DNA of 64,000 nucleotides from positions 124,001 to 188,000 of the forward strand of contig QXEO01001820.1 in assembly GCA_007115705.1 (NCBI GenBank), in the 5' to 3' direction. The stretch comes from Dactylis glomerata. Taxonomy: Eukaryota; Streptophyta; Magnoliopsida; Poales; Poaceae. The position numbers and the translations under genes are program-made. Shown here in pieces: positions 1-10,181 of the stretch; position 1 is the stretch's first letter, and every line of letters starts with the position of its first letter. Below the pieces are notes generated by a model. It worked only from the letters and a program-made list of their open reading frames with translations, was not told the DNA's origin and did not search any database.

Positions 1-53
1 GGAAACTCAAAATGCAGCTTGCACTCCAGGGATCCCGTTTTGTTTTTTGTTTT

Positions 54-373
54 TTGAAGCTTTAAAATTTCGAATTCAACCATTTCAAGAAGTTCCAAAA
101 AAGTAACTGGACGTAGTCAATGTTGTACATTCTGTAAATTTTTAGAACGAAATATGTTGTATTTTGGGCTCAGTTAAAATGACATCTCACAAAAAAACAA
201 AATCGAGTTTTCAGTGCACTGACGACAAAATCACAATTTGTCATTTTTGCTGAGCCAAAAGTAAAACATATTTTGTTCTAAAAATTTACACACTGATAAT
301 ATAACATTGTCTACGTCCTGGTATTATTTCGGAATTCTTTGAAATGTGGGAATTAGAATTTTTTAGAGCTTCA
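54..373. repeat. Foldback (long inverted repeat), MITE-like
   Basis: Two arms of about 150 bp face each other around a centre near 210-225, where CAGTGCACTG is a perfect palindrome. Left-arm landmarks GGACGTAGTCAATGTTG and AAATTTTTAGAACGAAATAT recur in reverse complement on the right around 245-320. The arms are clearly diverged by eye. The right arm continues past 373 into a stretch (AGCCTCCATGTAGCCCGAGC) with no partner on the left, so the left end looks truncated or replaced. It has no coding capacity. It could be a foldback MITE or the collapsed end of a larger DNA transposon. Confidence 0.6.
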
Positions 374-942
374 AAATTCAGCCTCCATGTAGCCCGAGCT
401 CCAAATGAACACTGTCATGTTACTGCTGCCAATGTAGCAAGGTTCAGATTATGCTCTCGCCGCAACCTTTGTGCTGAAGTGCTTGTGTTTGTAAGTGTAT
501 TTTATATGGTCATGTAGGATTGATATTGCTGAATGGGCTGAGGGGATTCATAACGGTTTAATTGTTACTTTTGAGGTTTAAGCCGGCGGTAAGCTGCGCC
601 TATGAGATGATATATTCATTCTTGCAATGTATGTGTAAAATTATCAAACGGTGATAGAACCAGGGAGGACAATCTTATTCAATGAAACATGAATAGCTAG
701 TGGTACTGATACATGTTCCTAGTCGCTAGTTTTGTCAAGTCTGGCTCTCTAGATCCTATTAATAAGTACTTTAGAAAGGTTGGTAGCAACTTTTTTTAGA
801 TTTGTTAGAAATAATGTCTATGACAAAAATCTTTGGGAACAAATAAATGGAAAAAAAAAGTTCATTCATATTTTGTACCCAATGCATTACCCATTTGTTT
901 AAGTTATAAGTTCCATTTTTACATTGATTTAATTAAAAAAAA
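374..942. other. No gene recognised; AT-rich intergenic or decayed repeat
   Basis: I see no open frame with recognisable protein, no splice-consistent exon and no clear terminal repeats. The first 53 bases, which contain a T-rich run with interspersed G, are equally unassigned. Recognisable gypsy gag begins near 955. Confidence 0.4.
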
Positions 943-1984
943 TTAGCATATACAACCAATGTACACAACCTTGGCTGCATCCTCTGGCTTGTTCTCTAAG
1001 CAGTTGGTGGAGTAGGGCCTATTCTTCTTGCACTTGTAGTAGGTGATGTTGAAGAGATCCTTCTTGGCATCTGAGTTGAAACGGTGCTGTTTATTTCCTC
1101 CATTGTGGTGTCCATTGTTTTCATTGTGGTGACCATTGTAATGGCCATTGGAGTTGTTTTCCCTGAATCCTCTATTGTGCATGTGGCCATTGAAGTTGCC
1201 ACTATTTCCTTTGTTGAAGTGGTCTCTATGTCTGTGTGAACTTCCATTTTCACTGCCCTCAGAAAGGTGGTGTTTCTTGTGGAAGGATCTAGTGTGATTT
1301 TTGCCATTGTGGAGCTTCCTCTTGCGGTTCTCCTCCTTCTTGATATTATTGTCTAGAGTAGTCGCTTGATCAAGCAGCCTAGTAGCTTGGAGCATAAGCT
1401 ACTGATAGTGGTATCTTTAGTTCTCCCTTGAGTCTAGTTAGGAACTTATCCTTCTTAGCATCTGTGTCCACATACCTTGCCAGAGAGAAGAAGTCATCCA
1501 TGTACTCCTTCAGTGTCCTTTTGCCCTGCCGTAGAGTGTGGAATTCATCATTCTTCAGATTTATAATGCCCGAGGAGATGTGGGCATTACGAAAGCCTTC
1601 ACAGAAGGTGTCCCAGTCCAGTCCTTTCACAGGGTGAGTGACTTGATAGGTTTCCCACCACATGGCGGCGGGTTCCTCCAGCAGATGAGCAGTGAACCTG
1701 ACCTTTTCAGCATCGGTACACTCGCAAGTCACCAGATCCTTGCTAACAGAACGCAGCCAGTCATCTGCCACTATTGGGTCAAATCGTGCCAATCCGTCAA
1801 CCTGGGGTGGCGGTGGCGATGGTGGAGGCGATGGCGGATTGTTGTTGTTATTATTGTTGTTGGCATTAACTTGGATGAATTGGGTCATCATCTGCATGAG
1901 CTGCGCTTGAGGTGGTTTTAGCATGGGTGAGTAATTAGACAGATTAGAACTAAGAAAGAAAACTTTCCTACCCATGCACAACAT
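943..1984 (-). pseudogene. Ty3-gypsy gag (broken)
   Basis: This is the structural (capsid/nucleocapsid) gene of the truncated gypsy element. The first reading frame (1984 to 1379) has an Asn run, a Pro/Ser-rich linker and a Retrotrans_gag-type region around DDWLRSVSKDL, EPAAMWWETY and LDWDTFCEGF. It ends at TAG (1379-1381) just after AYAPSY, where relatives read on through QALLDQATTLD. The downstream part (1395 to 943) continues in another frame with LLDQATTLDNNIKKEE, a His/Asn/Gly-rich basic segment and a ruined zinc knuckle: YYKCKKNRPYSTNCLENK, whose first Cys and His are gone. I infer a CAG-to-TAG change plus a 2-bp deletion at the break. A short segment after DGLARFD also seems missing compared with relatives. 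ATG at 1924 is an alternative, more conventional start. Non-functional. Confidence 0.8.
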
Positions 1985-2155
1985 CACATCAAACAACAAA
2001 CAATCATAAAAAACTTGAATTTTTTTATTAATAAAATTTAATAAGATACGCTATAGGTTCGACAAAACGACTAAGGTAGATGGTACTACCATACCAACAA
2101 GGGTAAGGCAATACAAACGAGTACTTAAACTATTACAATAAAGAATGGTAGCCTT

Positions 2156-2959
2156 CTAACGCCTCTTGATCCTGCCGAGGAATGCGAGTGGAAGTGTCTT
2201 GTAGCGCTTTGCTTCCAACCTTGCTGCTCTAGCTTCCTTTGCCTTCTTGACTGCTCTTGCTTCCCACTCATCAATCGTGATCTCTTCACCATTGGTGTTG
2301 TACAGGGTCACCTCTTCTAGGTCTTCATCAGCTAGAGCTTTGGCTTCATGTTCCGCTATCTTCTTCTTCAAAGCTTCATTCTCCTCCATTAGCTCAGTCC
2401 TCTTGTCTCCCATCACTAGTAGACATGACTCAGCTGTTATGATCCTCTGACTAGTGATATCCATCGCTTCCCTGAATTTGTCCATTAACATGATTTGTTT
2501 CTTCAGCATGTCCTCTGTGTTAACGGTGATGTACTCCCTCTCGGTGTACTCCCTCTCGGTCATATAAGTCTGGAAGAGGGAATGGGTCTCCGAGCTTCTC
2601 CGGTCCATGGCGCTACCTTCCTCATCACGTTCTCCAAACTGGTAGTAAGGTGTAGTTGAGGAGAAACGGTGGTGATACTTGTAGCAGATGCGCACTATAG
2701 CTCCTTGCATGGCTATCTCCACTAAATAGCTCCAATCAACGTATGCATTGGTGTAATCCATAGTTGGGTCTTCTGGATCTTCCTCACGGCCTCGGATGAT
2801 GGTTTGAATCTCCCACTTCTCTAAGCCGTACTCCTTGTACACCCTCCTGCCTCGGAACTCCGGTGGTGGAATTCCAACAAAGTCGGATAACTCTAACAAG
2901 ATCTTGCTGAAACTGTAGTTCCCAAGTCCAGCGACAACTCTGTGATCGTATGGGTCCAT
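2156..2959 (-). CDS. Retrotransposon-associated ORF, 267 aa, upstream of gypsy gag
   Basis: An uninterrupted frame starts at ATG 2957-2959 (MDPYDHRVVAGLG). It has an N-terminal globular part (about 1-130, rich in Tyr/Trp, with FVGIPPPEFRG and the GLEKWEIQT region) and a C-terminal, charged, probably coiled-coil part (about 145-250, with EENEALKKKIAEHEAKAL). I have seen this kind of protein repeatedly between the primer site and gag of grass gypsy elements; its function is not known to me. It lies between PBS (3141-3152) and gag in the same orientation, so it would be read from the same LTR transcript. A short in-frame duplication (TEREYTEREY) near residue 135 lengthens it. It is intact although the neighbouring gag is broken. 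Confidence 0.65.
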   Translation of the reverse strand: MDPYDHRVVAGLGNYSFSKILLELSDFVGIPPPEFRGRRVYKEYGLEKWEIQTIIRGREEDPEDPTMDYTNAYVDWSYLVEIAMQGAIVRICYKYHHRFSSTTPYYQFGERDEEGSAMDRRSSETHSLFQTYMTEREYTEREYITVNTEDMLKKQIMLMDKFREAMDITSQRIITAESCLLVMGDKRTELMEENEALKKKIAEHEAKALADEDLEEVTLYNTNGEEITIDEWEARAVKKAKEARAARLEAKRYKTLPLAFLGRIKRR

Positions 2960-3140
2960 CTAAAACTTGAAAAGAAAGGGCAAGATTAGAATAAGGCATT
3001 TACAAGTATAAAATAAAATGAACAAGATAAGTTCAAGTATGAGAATAAGCAAAAGAAAATTTAATAAATGACTTTAAATAAACTTTTTAATTCCTATGGT
3101 TATCCATTCCTAGGTTCTCGATCCTACAGCCAACACCAGC

Positions 3141-3152
3141 GCCCTGATACCA
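3141..3152 (-). other. Primer binding site (tRNA-iMet type) of truncated gypsy
   Basis: On the minus strand the 12 bases read TGGTATCAGGGC, one change from the usual plant iMet primer site TGGTATCAGAGC. It lies 2 bases inside the end of the LTR (LTR end at 3155), the expected spacing. Confidence 0.8.
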
Positions 3153-3154
3153 TT

Positions 3155-5597
3155 TTGTGGCGTCCTACCTTTTTCTAAAGGTAGCACAACTATGTAAGTG
3201 CTATTCCCTAGATCACTGATAGCACCACAGAACAAAATATAACATTGATTGCAGATACATCATAGATCCAGACTCACGAGTCTTTAAAACCTTAAAAAAA
3301 TGTTTTAGTCACTTGGACTAGAAAATACCAGAGTTCCACACAAATAACACAACATAAATAAAAGCAATGAGCCATCATCTTCAGCAAGTGCCACAGGCAG
3401 CCATGTTGGTATGCAGGCTCGAGAATCTCACCACTCTACTCTTCATCCGAATAACCTACACGTTTGAATATGTAGCTCCAAAGGGGTAAGTACAACAACG
3501 TACCGGCAAATGACACATGTTTGGTGGATGTTGTGAAAGAACTATACTACATGACATATGGCTGGTGGATCTCATAGGCTAGTTTGTATAAAGCCAATTT
3601 TATCCTATAATTCTTTGCAAAACTTTTTTTCAAAATTTTATTCATTAAGGGTCAAAATAACCCCAAAATACTACATAGTTGCAAATTATGTAGCATTGGG
3701 CGCAACTCAACAAAGTTGGAACAACAAAAACCACCACCCATCGGAGTGCATGGCCCTGAGCTCCTGCCTATGGGTTTCTAGTCAAATTTTAAGCATTTAG
3801 AAATGGTGATGAGATTCTTCCATACATTCTATGACTAGAGACTCAAATTATCCATAACTGGGGACACGGCTAAACGCTTAGATTTGACACCATGCAGGGG
3901 TTGTGCATTTTCACCTTAAGACTCATTCTACCCAAGGAGTAAAATGAGACAGGACCTTTCAGAAGAAGCATTCAACCAAACTAGCCTGAACGTACCCCCT
4001 ATAATTCTGCTACCACTTCATGTCAGTACTCATGGTTAAACCCTTACATCATACTCAATCAAGACAGAGCCCATAGTGTCATAAGGCTGCACTGGAAGTA
4101 CTCTAAAACATAGAAGACACATAAATCTCTTTAATCCTGAGTGGTAATCCACGAGTGTACTCCCAAGGTCCACCCCACCCTATACGAGGCGTGAGGCCCT
4201 GGGAGACCCTCAACTACACCTTCATCAATATACCAATCCACCCAGGTGATTTATTTTAGTTGAAGTTCTTAATTTGTTCACAAAACAACTTTAACAAGTG
4301 ATCATAGTATGGCATCAATATTTTTCAAAGTATTTAGCATCCTAACAAGTGGGGTTTAAGGGACGGCTACACACTACTAGGATCTAAGGATTTTATAAAA
4401 CAGTTGGATATTCCACCAATCATGCATACTACTGAAAACACTAATGCAGTAGTAAAAATAGGTAGAAGATATGTGTGTCACTTGCCTTGGCAACACCCAA
4501 CACATTCACAACAGTCACAGGAATAGTTCAGCTCCTCTTCACAATCTATACAAGCAATAACACTAAAATAAACACATAGCTCAAAGTAGCAATCATAGAC
4601 ATGTATACATGCATGCAAATGGCCAATTAATTTCACACAACGTATGTTATATAAAAATATTGCAATTGAGGTTCTCAGATGATGAGTTTTGATAAATCAA
4701 AACCAACGCTAAAAGAATTAATCAAAAAGCACTTGTAGTTATTTAATTATTTGCAAAGCAGTGAACAGAAGCAATTAAACTATACCAAGTTTATACATGT
4801 TTCAAAAATTAAGGTTTTTGATTCTAAAACAATCTACAAGTCTAGAGCAATCTAATGACTACAGAAATATAAAATTGGAACTTGCATAACAAAAGATATG
4901 AATTTATTTTTATAAAATAGGGTTTAAATCAATCTAAAATTAGATTCAGATTTTATTGCAAAACTTGAAAACCAAACTATACTATTAAATTCTACTCCTC
5001 ATAAGCTTTCCAATGACATATATTTCATCGAAAATGGAGTTGTAGATCTTTTTCTATAATTTTTGCAAGTTTGCAGCAATTTGAATCTATTTAAACAAAT
5101 TTTCAAAAAACAGGGCGTTCTGGTGCTGACACGCGGTGCGTTCCTATTCGCACGTACCGCTTCGCGCGGATCGCTATCGTGGGCTGTCAGATCTTATGCA
5201 GATCTGACGCTCCAGATCGATGCGTACCGGTTCGGGCCGGTCTAATCTGGTGCGTCGGATTTAGATCGGACGGGGGGGGGGAGGAGGGACGGTGCTCACC
5301 GACATTTGGCTAGGGTTCTAGCGAGGCGCGTCGGCTTCGAACGGCTCCGATGATGCAGCGGCTCCGAGGGCTCCTGGTGGTGATGACGACGTCCAGACGG
5401 CGACGGCGAGCAAGGTGGTGGTGGTGGCGGGGTCGATTGGGTGGCGGCGGCGTGCAGAGGGGCGGCCGGAGCTCACAGTGCTTGCGGCGTGCGCGCACGC
5501 AATTCTGGTGAGTACGCGTGCGTTTTGCTACGGGAGTTTGCGGAGAAAAGAGAGGGGGCATAGGGGGTTTTATAGGCGGGCTTGCTTGGCGAGGGGG
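3155..5597 (-). mobile_element. Partial 5' LTR of truncated gypsy
   Basis: The LTR ends in CA on the minus strand (TGTGGCGTCC on the plus strand at 3155), next to the primer site. At least 2.4 kb of LTR remains, with no open protein frame of interest. A G/C-rich promoter zone (5100-5597) holds a TATA box. Its start is not in the window: the sequence stops at 5597, where E1 begins. Confidence 0.65.
5568..5574 (-). promoter_or_regulatory. TATA box of the truncated gypsy LTR
   Basis: The minus strand reads CGCCTATAAAACCCC. The box sits in a G/C-rich stretch and points leftward towards the primer site and gag, as expected for an LTR promoter. Confidence 0.5.
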
Positions 5598-6738
5598 TGA
5601 TGGCGTGTAGATGACCGCCCAGTTGGGAACCCCAAGAGGAAGGTATGTTGAGCACAGCAGCAAGTCTTCCCTTAGTACGAAACCAAGGTTTATCAAACCA
5701 GTAGGAGAAAGAACCAACTTCCGAAGGTTGATGCTCGCTAGCTTTGCGACAGCTCCAGACAATTTATATATGGCGCCTTGTCTGGGGCGTAGCTTTGCAC
5801 CAGCAGCAATGTAGAACCTGCACACAACACAACCAAGTACTTTGCCCCAACTTACAGTGAGGTTGTCAATCTCACCGGTTTGCTGTAAACAAAGGATTAA
5901 GCGCATCGAGTGGTAAAAGATAATAGTTTGCAAGAATATAAATAAAGCGAGTAAATGGTAAACGATAATAACAACGTAAAAGAATGGATCGGGGTCCACA
6001 GTTCACTAGTGGTGTCTCTCCATAAGATAAATAACATGCTGGGTAAACAAATTACAGTTGGGAAATTGATAGAATAAAACAAGCATACAAATGTCATGAG
6101 GATCACTATGAGATCCACTTGGGCATTACAACATAATACATATACCGTAATCCAACTGCATCTATGACTAATAATCCACCCGCCGGATGTCATCCGAGCA
6201 ACCGTTGGGTATTAAGTTGCAAGCAACAGATTATCGCCTTAAGCAAAGTGTATAACGTAAACAATACAAATGTCCTTAAACACAAGATTGTTGTTTTCTC
6301 CCTAGTAGCAACATCACATCTACAACCTTATAGGTTTCTGCCACTCCCCCAGATTACTAGAGGCATGAACCCACTATCGAGCATAAATACTCCCTCTTGG
6401 AGTCACTAGCATCTACTCGGCAAAGATATCTAGTAGCAACGGAGAGCATGCAAGATTATAAACAACATGGAGATGATAAATCATAAATCAACTTGACAAA
6501 GTATCAATATTTATCGGATCCCAATAAAGACAACATGTAGAATTACACACTGATGATCTTGCTCATGATAGGCGGCTCACAAGATCTAAACATGAAGCAC
6601 ATGGAGGAGATGACAACCATCTAGCTACTACTATAGACCCGTAGTCCAAGGTATACTACTCACAAATCACTCCGGAGGCAGGCATGGTGATGAAGAAGGC
6701 CTTCGGTGGTGATTCCCCTCCCCGGCAGGGTGCCGGGA
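5598..6738 (-). mobile_element. E1 3' LTR, distal part (Athila-type)
   Basis: This is the downstream part of a minus-strand LTR whose upstream part lies at 30314-30790. It starts on the plus strand with TGATGGCG and matches, almost collinearly, 34140-34932 (shared E1/E2 LTR) and part of 47733-49378. The 5 bases before it are GGGGG (5593-5597). It breaks off at the CGGGA target site of the 6739-30308 insert. Joined to its other part the LTR is about 1.62 kb. Confidence 0.8.
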
Positions 6739-7109
6739 TGTAATATCCCAGGATTATAGGTCTCAAAATAGAGGCAACAGAGGTGTGCATTGCATTCATG
6801 CATAAGAAAATCTAGGTAATTTTTGCGCATTTAAATAAAACCTATCAAAGCGATTGGAGTTTCACTTGAGTTGATGGAATTGAAGTAGCTCATCAACTAG
6901 AGCGCGATAAACTTCAACATGATCTTTGCTGAAATCCTTGTCTTGGGTAGTGATAGTCACAACAACTAAAAGAGAGTTAAGTGAGGTAAAACTAAAATGC
7001 TTGACACACCATTTTAGGACCAAATATTTATTCACACAAAGATCATTATGGTATTCTTTAAACCCTACTTCTTTTATGCTAAAGAAGTCAACATAAGTCT
7101 TATTCTTAA

Positions 7110-7208
7110 GGGATTTCTATTTTCGTGCCCTCGGGTCCTTAGTTGTACTCAGTTTTCCCCAGCTCCTTAGTTTTTCCTCAGTTTTGTCCAAGCCCTTGTC
7201 TGAAACCG
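7110..7208 (+). repeat. Left terminal inverted repeat of the Mutator-like element
   Basis: About 99 bp, pairing with 12113-12211 in reverse complement with roughly five mismatches counted by eye. It contains the CTCAGTTTTCCCCAGC motif that also recurs, inverted, inside the element. Confidence 0.85.
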
Positions 7209-8104
7209 TCACAAGTGCTGGAACGGCCGGTTGCCCGACGGGTCAACACCTTTGACCGTTAACTGCTGACTAGTGGGGCCACGTAGAGCCCGCAAAGACA
7301 CGTTAGAGCATCCATCTTTGTTTGACCGTAAGCATCGCCGTATCCCTGACCAAAACGCGGATGAGTGGGGCTTCGGTATATCGAATGACAAGTGGGGCCA
7401 TGACGCTGATACAAGGGGCAATACACGGGTAGGATTAGATTTTTAAACGGAGCTCTACAGCGATGGCACGGAGGAGGTGGCCTGCGGGGTGCCGAGATGA
7501 GATCGACATCCACAAAGAACTGCATGAGGCGAGACCAGACGTATTAGATAGATATGAACTAGATGCGTTTAACCATGCAAAGAAAAGAAGAAATGGTCGA
7601 GGACATCGACGACGACCTCAACACTTTGACTTACGGTGTCGGACACGAACGCGAGCAATATAGAGAAAACTAGTGTCTCTCTTTTCTGGCGTGTATAGAT
7701 GGGTGCTAGGGTAGTGTGGTGGCGAAGGGAAAGACCTCGCGGTGGTCTGTGGCGTCCAGCATAGCGGGGCGGCGTGGCCGTGCCCACAGCGGCGTGCATG
7801 TTCGGCATTGGCATCAGCATGTACGTTCGTCATTGGCCTCGGCGGTATCTCTGTTGTGTCAGTGATCAAATGAGGGGACGGGATTGAGGGTGCATCCCGG
7901 CGGTGACCTAGCAGTGGCGGCGAGCATGCATAGCCGTTCTGACCATGCCGATATCGGCATCGACATCATTTGGAGGCTGTGGTGCTCGAATCATGGTGGA
8001 AATTGCGATTCCCTATTATTTTTACATGCATAATATATAGAAAATAGCTAGATCTCTAAATCGATGCATATGAAGCTACATATATATTCTTGGTCATAAT
8101 CCCC
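7209..8104. other. Mutator-like element interior, left; no gene recognised
   Basis: G/C-rich sequence of mixed character. Short open frames on both strands show no recognisable protein. It may be captured gene sequence too decayed to identify, or the 3' flank of the B3 gene, whose stop is at 8105. Confidence 0.35.
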
Positions 8105-8695
8105 TTAGATGCATGGCTTCACATCGTCGTCGCTTTCATCGTCATTATCTTCATCGTCCGTGTAGTAGTACTTCTTGCACGTTGTTTCGTCGAACACCTT
8201 CACTGTGAGCACATAATCGCCTTCATATTTGAAGTGTAGGAAGCAGCCGAAATCCACACCGTGCGCGATGGCGAAATTCTCCCAGCCCTTGTCGAGGTAC
8301 ATCCGACCTTGTCCGTCAAATAGGACCTCCACGGTCCAGAGACGAGGACCGCAGTCAGCTGCTCGCAGATACACCTTTGCGGGCTCCTGACCGTCAAGAT
8401 AGTCCGCAAACTTTTGTGAGAGTGCCTGCAAAGAGATCAAACGCCGATCGTTTAAAATTAAAGGTTTTTTAGAACATACACATAATTAATCACATGCATC
8501 ATATATGTGGGAACGCGTACGTACCTTCTTGGCCAAAGGGTCTTCATAGATGGTGATGAAGAGCTCCTCTATGATCAATGGCAGTGTTGACGGTGGTGGT
8601 GGCAATGATGATGATCCACCACCCCGGCCGCCCCTTCCCCTTCCCCTTCCCCTTCCCCTTCCCCTTCTGGTCGGCATCCGAGACGTGGAAGCCAT
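8105..8695 (-). CDS. B3-domain DNA-binding protein (captured gene, two exons)
   Basis: The predicted gene has exon 1 at 8695-8525 and exon 2 at 8425-8105, with a 99-bp intron (donor AAG|GTACGT, acceptor TTTGCAG|GCACTC). This gives 163 aa. The start is ATG 8693-8695, about 80 bp below a TATA box. Residues 10-30 are an Arg/Gly repeat followed by Ser and Pro runs. From about residue 50 it looks like a plant B3 domain of the REM kind (KVYLRAADCGPRLWTVEVLF, then GWENFAIAHGVDFGCFLHF, then YVLTVKVFDETTCKKYYY), ending in an Asp/Glu-rich acidic tail. B3 domains bind DNA in plant transcription factors. Both exons are open and the splice sites are canonical, so it may still be expressible. It lies inside the Mutator-like element, back to back with the DUF295 gene. 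Whether it is a full gene or a captured fragment is unclear; REM proteins are usually longer. Confidence 0.6.
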
Positions 8696-8756
8696 GACAA
8701 TGGATTAAGTGTATGTGAACGAAGAAGAGAGAGGCAGAACCTATTGACATGAGGGA

Positions 8757-8886
8757 TGGCCGTTGTGGGGGTTTATAAGGGAGAGATGACCGTTGTGGGG
8801 TTTACACCATAAATTAATGTAGAGATGACCGTTGTGGGGTTTACACAATAAATTAAGGAGGAGATGACCGTTGTGGGGGTGGTTTA
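8757..8886. repeat. Short tandem promoter repeat (GACCGTTGTGGGG, four copies)
   Basis: Copies start near 8757, 8788, 8827 and 8876. The second and third are followed by TTTACAC and an AT-rich AAATTAA segment. They lie immediately upstream of the B3 gene. Confidence 0.7.
8772..8777 (-). promoter_or_regulatory. TATA box of the captured B3 gene
   Basis: The minus strand reads CCTTATAAACCCC, 77-82 bp upstream of the B3 start codon. It lies within the first of four copies of a GACCGTTGTGGGG-containing repeat, so the promoter itself is repeated sequence. Confidence 0.45.
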
Positions 8887-8902
8887 TATCTCAACAAAAA
8901 AA

Positions 8903-9193
8903 GTAATGGCTAAAAGAAATGGAAATTCGTGATAGTTTATTATTTTACCGTGAAAAGTAATGCCTACAAGAAATGGAAATTCGTGATAGTTTATCATTTC
9001 AACGTGAAAAGTAATGCCTACAAGAAATAGAAATTCGTGATAGTTTATCATTTTACCGTGAAAAGTAATGCCTAAAAGAAATGCAAATTCATGATAGTTC
9101 ATCATTTTACCGTGAAAAGTAAAGCCTACAAGAAATGGAAATTCGTGATAGTTTATCATTTTACCGTGAAAAGTAATGCCTACAAGAAATTTG
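8903..9193. repeat. 54-bp minisatellite, five full copies plus a partial
   Basis: Units start at 8903, 8957, 9011, 9065, 9119 and 9173, exactly 54 bp apart (unit begins GTAATGCCTACAAGAAATGG). Because 54 is a multiple of three, the array is open on the minus strand and encodes an 18-residue repeat. I regard that as a by-product, not a gene. It sits between the B3 promoter and the DUF295 gene. Confidence 0.85.
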
Positions 9194-9390
9194 TGATTAC
9201 CAAACTTGTTGAATCCGGTGGCAAACTCATTATTTAGCATACATAGAGGGGTAATAGTTTGCCACTGACAGATAGAGAGAGGGTGGCACGATCCTGCCTG
9301 TTAGATCATAGGATCGACGGTAGGTGGGCACGATCCGTGTGACAACAGCTCGACCAATCAGGCCAAGTTTGGGCTTCTGTGAGAAAGGAG

Positions 9391-9934
9391 AGGGTAAAAC
9401 TGAGTAGTATCAAGGATACAAGGGCAAGTAAATAGTAAACAGGCTAAGGAATTCAAATAAGAGATTTAGAAAAAGAAAAACACATGTTTTGTACAATGAA
9501 ACCCAGGTTGGCCTACCTCAAAGTATTAGCAATTCAAATATACATGAGTGTAAAAATTATGGCCTCATTTAGACAAATTATGTTTTGGGTATAGATGTTT
9601 TGAGAAGGGGTTTGAGTAGAAAGCCATGAACCTTCATAGCTAGTAGTGATTTGAGAAGTGGCCATTTGTGTTAAAATTTGACTTATATATGATTGTCTAC
9701 ATGGCAGGTCACGTAACAAGACTCCATGAGTAGGAGCCACTATGATTTTATTTTTTTGAATTTTTTTGCGCATGAAATGACTCAATTAGATAGCTTAATC
9801 CCATTTTTTGACTCTCTGTTGACCAACCACTTGAGGGTAAAACTGAGTATATTGCACTAGCCAGTATTAGTACTTGAGGGGAAAACTGAGTACAGATATT
9901 TTTCCAGTGTAAGACTCGAGGGTAGAACTGAGTA
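9391..9934. repeat. Internal copies of the terminal motif (GGTAAAACTGAGTA)
   Basis: Four copies of a motif like GGGAAAACTGAGTA, found in the right terminal repeat (12161-12175), occur at 9391-9406, 9833-9849, 9876-9892 and 9916-9934, all in the same orientation as the right end. They divide the B3 half from the DUF295 half and may be remnants of a former element end. Confidence 0.5.
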
Positions 9935-10181
9935 CACGTAACAGTGCACACGTGCAGTCCCATGGACGCGTATCGCGGTGAGCAGCGGTTAGCCGCGCGG
10001 TGCGCGTGTTGAGACCAAACGTCAACTGCTGAGATGGACCGTCACTTTGCCAGTACAGAGCCCCTCTCTCCCTCCCTCTGCACACAGTCTCATTATAACT
10101 CACGCACGCAACCACGCCTCTCATGTCCCATCACCTTCTCCAAAAAACCCCAGCCGCCCTACGCGCGCTCCCCTGCCGGCG

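Larger units (their letters stand above)
943..5597 (-). mobile_element. Truncated Ty3-gypsy retrotransposon (gag, extra ORF, PBS, partial 5' LTR)
   Basis: Read on the minus strand the order is LTR with a TATA box (5597 to 3155), primer site (3152-3141), untranslated leader, a 267-aa ORF, then gag. Protease, reverse transcriptase, RNase H, integrase and the 3' LTR are absent: similarity stops at the gag zinc-knuckle tail near 955. At the other end the LTR is cut at 5597 by the insertion of element E1. The rest of the LTR does not reappear to the right of the E1/E2 chain (49379), so it was lost. The layout matches gypsy elements of grasses with an extra ORF between PBS and gag. I cannot name the family from memory. 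Confidence 0.75.

Noticed and set aside
5310..5999. 229-aa minus-strand frame across the E1 junction
   Set aside because: It fuses the gypsy LTR with the E1 LTR over the 5597/5598 insertion boundary and has no recognisable protein.
8884..9240. 118-aa open frame of 18-residue repeats (minus strand)
   Set aside because: It is the translation of the 54-bp minisatellite; unit length is a multiple of three, so openness is automatic. No promoter or splice context.
10047..10181. N-terminal extension of the DUF295 protein
   Set aside because: The frame is open upstream but without an ATG; ATG 10182 is the first in-frame start and has a reasonable context.
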